Origin: Actinomycetes bacterium
GTDB lineage: Bacteria; Actinomycetota; Acidimicrobiia; Acidimicrobiales; Ilumatobacteraceae
Direction of reading: 5' to 3'
NCBI GenBank assembly: GCA_025358125.1
Contig: JANYKS010000080.1
Location: forward strand, 1 to 34,128
DNA length: 34,128 bases
Shown here: piece by piece, positions 30,139-34,128 of the stretch
Position numbering within the stretch: position 1 is the first letter of the stretch
Layout of the letters: each line of letters opens with the position of its first letter
The notes under the pieces: generated by a model
The model's database searches: none
Seen by the model: only the letters and a program-made list of their open reading frames with translations
Told to the model about the DNA's origin: nothing
Made by a program: the position numbers and the translations under genes

Positions 30139-31614
30139 ATGACAAATACGGACACCACCTCGTCGTCGGACTTGCCCCACGTCCGCTCGATCATTGATGG
30201 CATGGCGGTCGATCATCAACAATGGTTCGCTGTGGTCGATCCAGCGACGGGTGCAGCGATCGCTACGGTCGGTCGCTCCGACGCCGCAGTCGTGGACGCC
30301 GCCGTTGCCGCGGCACGCCGCGCGTACGACAACGGACCGTGGCCCTCGATGGCGCCCAAGGAGCGGGCACGGGTGCTGCGCAGGCTGGCTGAACTGATCC
30401 TCGCCAATCGCGACGATCTCGCGACGTTGGAGAGTCGTGACACGGGCAAGCCACTCTCCCAAGCGCGAACCGATGTCGACGTTTCCGCCCGGTACTTCGA
30501 GTTCTACAGTGGTGCGATCGAGGCGCTGCACGGCGACACGATCCCGGCCATTCCCGGCACGTTCGCGTATACATTGCGTGAGCCGCTCGGCGTCACGGCC
30601 CACATCGAGCCGTGGAACTATCCGCTCCAGATCGGCTGCCGCACCGTGGCGCCGTCTCTCGCAATGGGCAACTGCTGCGTGCTCAAGCCGGCTGAGGAGG
30701 CACCGTTGTCGCTCGTGCGCTTGGCCGAACTCGCGCTGGAGGCCGCCATTCCGCCAGGTGTTCTGAACGTCGTCACGGGGTTCGGCGCCGAGGCTGGCGC
30801 AGCGCTTGCATCGCACCCCGGCATCGACCACCTGTCGTTCACAGGATCGGTCGAGGTCGGCGCCATCGTCGCAGCTGCGGCTGCGGCCAACGTGAAGCCG
30901 GTGACCCTGGAACTCGGTGGCAAGTCGCCGAACATCGTGATGCCCGACGCCGATCTCGATCGAGCGATACCGATCATCGCCAGGTCCGTACTGCAGAATG
31001 CCGGTCAGACATGCTCAGCAGGATCTCGCCTGCTCGTGCATCATTCCGTCCACGACGCGGTGGTCGATGGCATCGAGGCCTACTTCGCAGCGGCACGTGT
31101 CGGCCGCGGGCTCGACGATCCTGATCTCGGCCCGTTGATCTCGCTCAAGCAACTCGAACACGTCGAGGCGTCGGTGCGCGATGGCCTCGGCACTGCGTCA
31201 CTTCGCTACGGAGGCCGACGCGCTGCGGTTGTGGATCACGCCGGCGGGTTCTTCTTCGAGCCGACGCTGATCGATGATGTCGATCCCGCCAGCGCCCTCG
31301 CGCAGGCGGAGATCTTCGGGCCGGTGGTGGTCGTCTGCGCGTTTGAGGACGAAGCCGAGGCGATCACGCTGGCCAACGGCACGCCATACGGGTTGATCGC
31401 AGCGGTCTGGACCAGCGATGTGTCCCGCGCCCATCGGATGGCGGCCAAGTTGCGCTGCGGCCAGGTGTACATCAACGGCTACGGCGCCGGTGGCGGGGTC
31501 GAGCTTCCCTTCGGTGGCGTGAAGCAGTCGGGTTACGGGCGCGAGAAGGGCGCCGATGCGCTGCTCGCGTTCTCACAGACGAAGATGGTGGCCGTCAACG
31601 TGGGTACTGCATGA
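30139..31614 (+). CDS. NAD(P)-dependent aldehyde dehydrogenase (betaine-aldehyde-dehydrogenase-like)
   Basis: A protein of 491 residues. Active-site Cys is in LQNAGQTCSAGSRLLVHHS and Glu in TLELGGKSPNIVMPDADLD; PLGVTAHIEPWNYPLQIG and ELPFGGVKQSGYGREKG complete the fold. It is a different subgroup from the HpaE-like enzyme at 4341 and closer to BetB, gamma-aminobutyraldehyde and general aliphatic aldehyde dehydrogenases. ATG 30139 is preceded by ggagaaac. The neighbouring truncated CoA transferase starts inside its stop codon (ATGA). Its likely substrate is an aldehyde from the pathway handled by the GntR-controlled genes. Confidence 0.85.
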   Translation: MTNTDTTSSSDLPHVRSIIDGMAVDHQQWFAVVDPATGAAIATVGRSDAAVVDAAVAAARRAYDNGPWPSMAPKERARVLRRLAELILANRDDLATLESRDTGKPLSQARTDVDVSARYFEFYSGAIEALHGDTIPAIPGTFAYTLREPLGVTAHIEPWNYPLQIGCRTVAPSLAMGNCCVLKPAEEAPLSLVRLAELALEAAIPPGVLNVVTGFGAEAGAALASHPGIDHLSFTGSVEVGAIVAAAAAANVKPVTLELGGKSPNIVMPDADLDRAIPIIARSVLQNAGQTCSAGSRLLVHHSVHDAVVDGIEAYFAAARVGRGLDDPDLGPLISLKQLEHVEASVRDGLGTASLRYGGRRAAVVDHAGGFFFEPTLIDDVDPASALAQAEIFGPVVVVCAFEDEAEAITLANGTPYGLIAAVWTSDVSRAHRMAAKLRCGQVYINGYGAGGGVELPFGGVKQSGYGREKGADALLAFSQTKMVAVNVGTA

Positions 31615-31796
31615 GCCGTCCACTTGATGGTCTGGTGGCGGTGGCGCCGGAACAGGCGATCGCCGCTCCGCTCGCCACCCGGCACCTCGCCGATCCCGGC
31701 GCCCGCGTCATCACGATCGAGCGCGTGGACGAGGGAGACTCTGCGCGCCACATTTCCACTACATCCACTACACCCACTACACCCACCAGGGGGTAA
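31611..31796 (+). pseudogene. Truncated family III CoA transferase (N-terminal fragment)
   Basis: Residues 1-48 (MSRPLDGLVAVAPEQAIAAP, then LATRHLADPGARVITIERV and DEGDSARHI) are the N-terminus of a CaiB/BaiF CoA transferase of the formyl-CoA:oxalate or succinyl-CoA transferase type, normally about 400 residues. The frame then enters a 9-bp microrepeat coding for STTSTTPTTPT and stops at 31794-31796. More than 85 per cent of the gene is missing, so it cannot be active. The intact gene was probably coupled to the aldehyde dehydrogenase, since its ATG still overlaps that stop codon. It may once have activated the acid made by that dehydrogenase. Confidence 0.8.
31755..31787. repeat. 9-bp tandem microrepeat, about 3.7 copies
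   Basis: Units tccactaca, tccactaca, cccactaca and partial cccacc follow each other without gaps at the breakpoint of the truncated CoA transferase, right before the aggggg ribosome binding site of the next gene. The repeat is a likely footprint of the deletion event, or a slippage product. Confidence 0.8.
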
Positions 31797-31801
31797 CACA
31801 T

Positions 31802-32323
31802 ATGTCCATCACAGTCGCTCAGTTCCTCGATGTCGCCGGCGGTCTGCAGCCCAAGCAGTTCTCGGTCGGCTCGCACGACAAGATCTCCTCGCTCGACGAT
31901 CTCGACCCGATCTACAAGCAGCTGCTCGACAAGCCGATCGCCTGCATCCTCGGCGTCATCGGCAACGACGGCCTCGTCAACCAGACACCGATGTGGTTCG
32001 ACTACGACGGCGACAAGGTGCTCGTCAACGCCGCGGCACAGCGCAAGAAGGTCGACTGGATCCGCAAGCAGGGCAAGGTGTCGCTGCTGCTCGTGAATCC
32101 CGAGAATGCCTACCACTGGGTCAGCATCAAGGCCACCGTGGAACGCGAGATCCTGGAAGACGACCCCGATGAAGGCCACCGCGTCACATCGCAGTTGGAC
32201 AAGATCTGGACCAAATACACCGGCAACGAGCCGCCGTACGGGTTGCGGGATCCAGCGATCAACGAACGCCGCGTTCTGTTCGTGTGCGGCATCGAGCGCA
32301 TCGCCACATTCGGCAAGCCCTGA
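31802..32323 (+). CDS. Pyridoxamine-5'-phosphate-oxidase-fold (FDOR-B/PPOX) flavin or F420 protein
   Basis: A protein of 173 residues with the split beta-barrel: LDKPIACILGVIGNDGLVNQ, TPMWFDYDGDKVLVNAAAQR, KVDWIRKQGKVSLLLVNPEN and YHWVSIKATVEREI. This is the layout of actinobacterial PPOX-class F420- or FMN-binding proteins (FDOR-B). They reduce or oxidise small organics or bind the cofactor; the substrate is not evident. ATG 31802 follows aggggg (31788-31793). It lies between the dead CoA transferase and the dihydroxypyridine hydroxylase-like gene on the same strand, probably in one transcript. Confidence 0.8.
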   Translation: MSITVAQFLDVAGGLQPKQFSVGSHDKISSLDDLDPIYKQLLDKPIACILGVIGNDGLVNQTPMWFDYDGDKVLVNAAAQRKKVDWIRKQGKVSLLLVNPENAYHWVSIKATVEREILEDDPDEGHRVTSQLDKIWTKYTGNEPPYGLRDPAINERRVLFVCGIERIATFGKP

Positions 32324-32339
32324 AGTTGCCTGCTACACG

Positions 32340-33521
32340 GTGAAGCACGCACGTGTTGCTATCGCGGGCGGGTCACTCGGCGGTCTGACCGCTGGGTTGC
32401 TCGTCCGCGATCTGGGTATGGACGTGACCATCTACGAGCGTTCGCCGGCCGAGCTTGAACAGCGCGGCGCGGGCATCGGCTTCCTGCCCGACAGCTACCG
32501 CTACCTCGTCGAGCGCGCCGGCATGCCACTCGACGAGATCAGCACGTTCACGACGCGCATCCAATACCTGTCACGCGATGGCGGGGTCACCCACGACGAA
32601 CCGCATTCGTACAGGTTCAGCTCGTGGAACATGGTGTACCGATCGCTGCTCGAACACTTCGGCCGGGACCGCTACATGCTCGGTTGCGAGATGACCGAGT
32701 TCGCCTCCGAAACCGGTGGCGTCCGGATCGAGTTCGCGGACGGCAAGACCGACGAAGTCGATTTGCTGGTGCTGGCCGACGGTGTCAGCTCTCGCTTCCG
32801 TTCGCAACTGCTGCCCGGCGTGAGACCCGAGTACGCCGGATATGTGGCGTGGCGTGGAATGACACCCGAGGCTTCATTGGACTCTTCTATCAGGAATGTC
32901 CTCGACGACGCCATCACGTACTTCATCTACGCGAACAGCCACATCCTCGTGTACCCGATCCCCGGCCTCGACGGTTCACTCGTTCGCGGCGAGCGGTTGA
33001 TGAACTTCGTCTGGTACCGCAACTACCACGACGACGGTGACCTCGCCGACGTGCTCACCGATTCGAATGGCGTCCAGCGCGAGATTTCTCTGCCACCCGG
33101 CGCGGCGCGCGTTCACCACGTCGACGAGTTGCACGCGGTCGCCCGAGCTCGGCTTCCCTCGGTGATTGCTGCCGTTGTGATGGCTGCGCCGAACCCGTTC
33201 CTGCAAGTCGTATACGACGTGGAGGTGTCACGGATGGCGTTCGGGCGAGCCTGCCTCATCGGCGATGCCGCATGGGTCGCGCGCCCGCATGCTGCAGCCG
33301 GCACCGCCAAGGCGGCTGCCGATGGATGGGCGCTGGCGGCCGCGCTCGAATCGCACGACACAGTTGAAGAAGCCCTCGCCGCGTGGGAGCCTGAGCAGAT
33401 GCAACTCGGTCGGCAACTTCTGGAACGCACCCGCCGGATCGGCGCCCGGTCGCAGTTCGACGGCACCTGGAAGCCAGGCGACCCAGAGCTGATCTTCGGC
33501 CTGCGCGAGCCCGGCCGATGA
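32340..33521 (+). CDS. FAD monooxygenase, 2,6-dihydroxypyridine 3-hydroxylase-like
   Basis: A group A flavoprotein monooxygenase of 393 residues. N-terminal FAD motif VAIAGGSLGGLTAGLLVRDL, then YERSPAELEQRGAGIGF; middle LVLADGVSSRFRSQLLPGV, YAGYVAWRG and LMNFVWYRNYHDDGDL; GD motif CLIGDAAWVARPHAAAGTAK; C-terminus GTWKPGDPELIFGL. These blocks correspond well to the 2,6-dihydroxypyridine hydroxylase of Arthrobacter nicotine breakdown as I recall it, including the PRPHAAAG and FEPGNPAFAFGL regions. It therefore likely hydroxylates a hydroxylated pyridine or similar ring. GTG 32340 lies 16 bp after the PPOX stop; the ribosome binding site is weak. Its stop overlaps the DUF3500 start. Confidence 0.82.
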   Translation: MKHARVAIAGGSLGGLTAGLLVRDLGMDVTIYERSPAELEQRGAGIGFLPDSYRYLVERAGMPLDEISTFTTRIQYLSRDGGVTHDEPHSYRFSSWNMVYRSLLEHFGRDRYMLGCEMTEFASETGGVRIEFADGKTDEVDLLVLADGVSSRFRSQLLPGVRPEYAGYVAWRGMTPEASLDSSIRNVLDDAITYFIYANSHILVYPIPGLDGSLVRGERLMNFVWYRNYHDDGDLADVLTDSNGVQREISLPPGAARVHHVDELHAVARARLPSVIAAVVMAAPNPFLQVVYDVEVSRMAFGRACLIGDAAWVARPHAAAGTAKAAADGWALAAALESHDTVEEALAAWEPEQMQLGRQLLERTRRIGARSQFDGTWKPGDPELIFGLREPGR

Positions 33522-34128
33522 ACGCTGCCAGCGCCCGGCGCGCGGTTGCGGATCGGATGGCCTCGGCCGCGGCCGCATATCTGGAATCGCTCGATGCTTC
33601 GCAGGCTGCTCTGTCGGCCTGGCCGTTCCCGGCCGATCACGAGAGACGCCGGTGGTTCTACACACCTACCGACCATGGTGGTCTGGCGCTGTCGGCGATG
33701 AGTCCTTCGCAACAACGGTTGGGCCTGCGCCTCGTTGCTTCCGGCCTGTCGCGCCCAGCGTATGTCACCGTCGCCACCATCATCGGGCTCGACAACATCC
33801 TCGACGAACTCGAGGGATGGACGGCTTCGTGGGAGCGCGAGCGCGGGCGTGATCCCGGGCTGTACTACGTGCGCATCTTCGGAGACCCGACCGGCGACGA
33901 ACCGTGGTCGTGGCGATTCGGCGGCCACCACGTCTCGATCAACCACGTCATCGTCGATGGAGACGTCGTCGCGTCCACACCATGCTTCCTCGGTGCTGAC
34001 CCCGCCTCCTCACCGTTGCTCGGTCCACACCTGCTGCGCCCATTGGCGGGCGCCGAAGACCTCGCGCGAGAGCTCGTGCGAGGCCTCGAGCCGGCTCAAC
34101 TCTCGGTCGCGTTGCTCTCGCCGGTGCC
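33518..34128 (+). CDS. DUF3500-family protein (partial, runs off the window)
   Basis: The first 203 residues are visible. After an Ala-rich helix the sequence has the DUF3500 blocks QAALSAWPFPADHERRRWFY, LRLVASGLSRPAYVTVATII and GLDNILDELEG. The most conserved stretch is YYVRIFGDPTGDEPWSWRFG, GHHVSINHVIVDGDVVASTP and CFLGADPA. The function of DUF3500 is not known; members are often found near oxidative catabolic genes. No signal peptide is seen. ATG 33518 overlaps the monooxygenase stop (ATGA), indicating translational coupling and suggesting a role with that enzyme. Confidence 0.8.
   Translation, partial: MNAASARRAVADRMASAAAAYLESLDASQAALSAWPFPADHERRRWFYTPTDHGGLALSAMSPSQQRLGLRLVASGLSRPAYVTVATIIGLDNILDELEGWTASWERERGRDPGLYYVRIFGDPTGDEPWSWRFGGHHVSINHVIVDGDVVASTPCFLGADPASSPLLGPHLLRPLAGAEDLARELVRGLEPAQLSVALLSPV

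Noticed and set aside
31755..31787. Possible CRISPR or regulatory repeat array
   Set aside because: The unit is only 9 bp, in direct contact without spacers, and lies within an open frame, so it is a microrepeat and not a CRISPR array.
1..34128. tRNA, rRNA, prophage, insertion sequence or defence genes
   Set aside because: I found no cloverleaf, rRNA segment, transposase, integrase, phage or restriction-type motif in any frame; the edge inverted repeat alone does not establish a mobile element.

Overview
High-GC bacterial DNA with dense actinobacterial-style gene packing: many 4-base start/stop overlaps and frequent GTG starts. Two P450s, a LivM-LivG fusion, a likely F420-type flavin/deazaflavin-binding protein and a GPGG small membrane protein suggest an actinomycete, perhaps the class Acidimicrobiia. 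That placement is inference; no rRNA or tRNA gene is present. Nearly all of the window is one large accessory catabolic region.

Left edge (1-4300). The window opens with a near-perfect 100-bp inverted repeat. It is followed by the 3' remnant of an acyl-CoA dehydrogenase, gene-poor DNA and a tandem-GNAT acetyltransferase (-). Next comes a decayed arsI/cadI fragment, then a SAM methyltransferase related to ArsM. Its reading frame contains an in-frame TGA exactly where the family has a catalytic Cys, followed by a hairpin that fits a bacterial SECIS element. I read it as a selenoprotein. A DsrE-like protein follows it.

Regulon 1 (3779-24283). A MarR-type regulator gene sits beside the first of six copies of a palindrome, TCGTTTGGNNCCAAACGA. 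The copies lie in the promoter regions of nearly every transcription unit here. The units encode: an HpaE-like aldehyde dehydrogenase and an alpha/beta hydrolase; an FAH-family enzyme; an acetoacetate-decarboxylase-like protein and a P450; a branched-chain-type ABC importer; a glutamine-synthetase-like ligase; a PuuD-like amidotransferase, an acyl-CoA-dehydrogenase-fold flavoenzyme and a NicX-like ring-cleaving dioxygenase; a second amidotransferase and a second P450; and a class III extradiol dioxygenase, a second FAH protein, a cupin and an MhpA-like hydroxylase. Together they look like uptake, gamma-glutamyl activation, oxygenation and ring cleavage of an aromatic or N-heteroaromatic amine. 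The substrate is unknown.

Regulon 2 (24637-33521). A GntR/HutC regulator heads a minus-strand operon encoding a ThDP enzyme, a CitE-like lyase, a 2-methylfumaryl-CoA isomerase (Mct)-like CoA transferase and a mesaconyl-C4-CoA hydratase-like protein. The last three would convert mesaconyl-CoA to pyruvate and acetyl-CoA. Divergently transcribed are an aldehyde dehydrogenase, a truncated CoA transferase ending in a 9-bp microrepeat, a PPOX/FDOR protein, a 2,6-dihydroxypyridine hydroxylase-like monooxygenase and a DUF3500 protein cut by the window edge. The NicX-like and dihydroxypyridine-hydroxylase-like enzymes both point to pyridine-ring chemistry.
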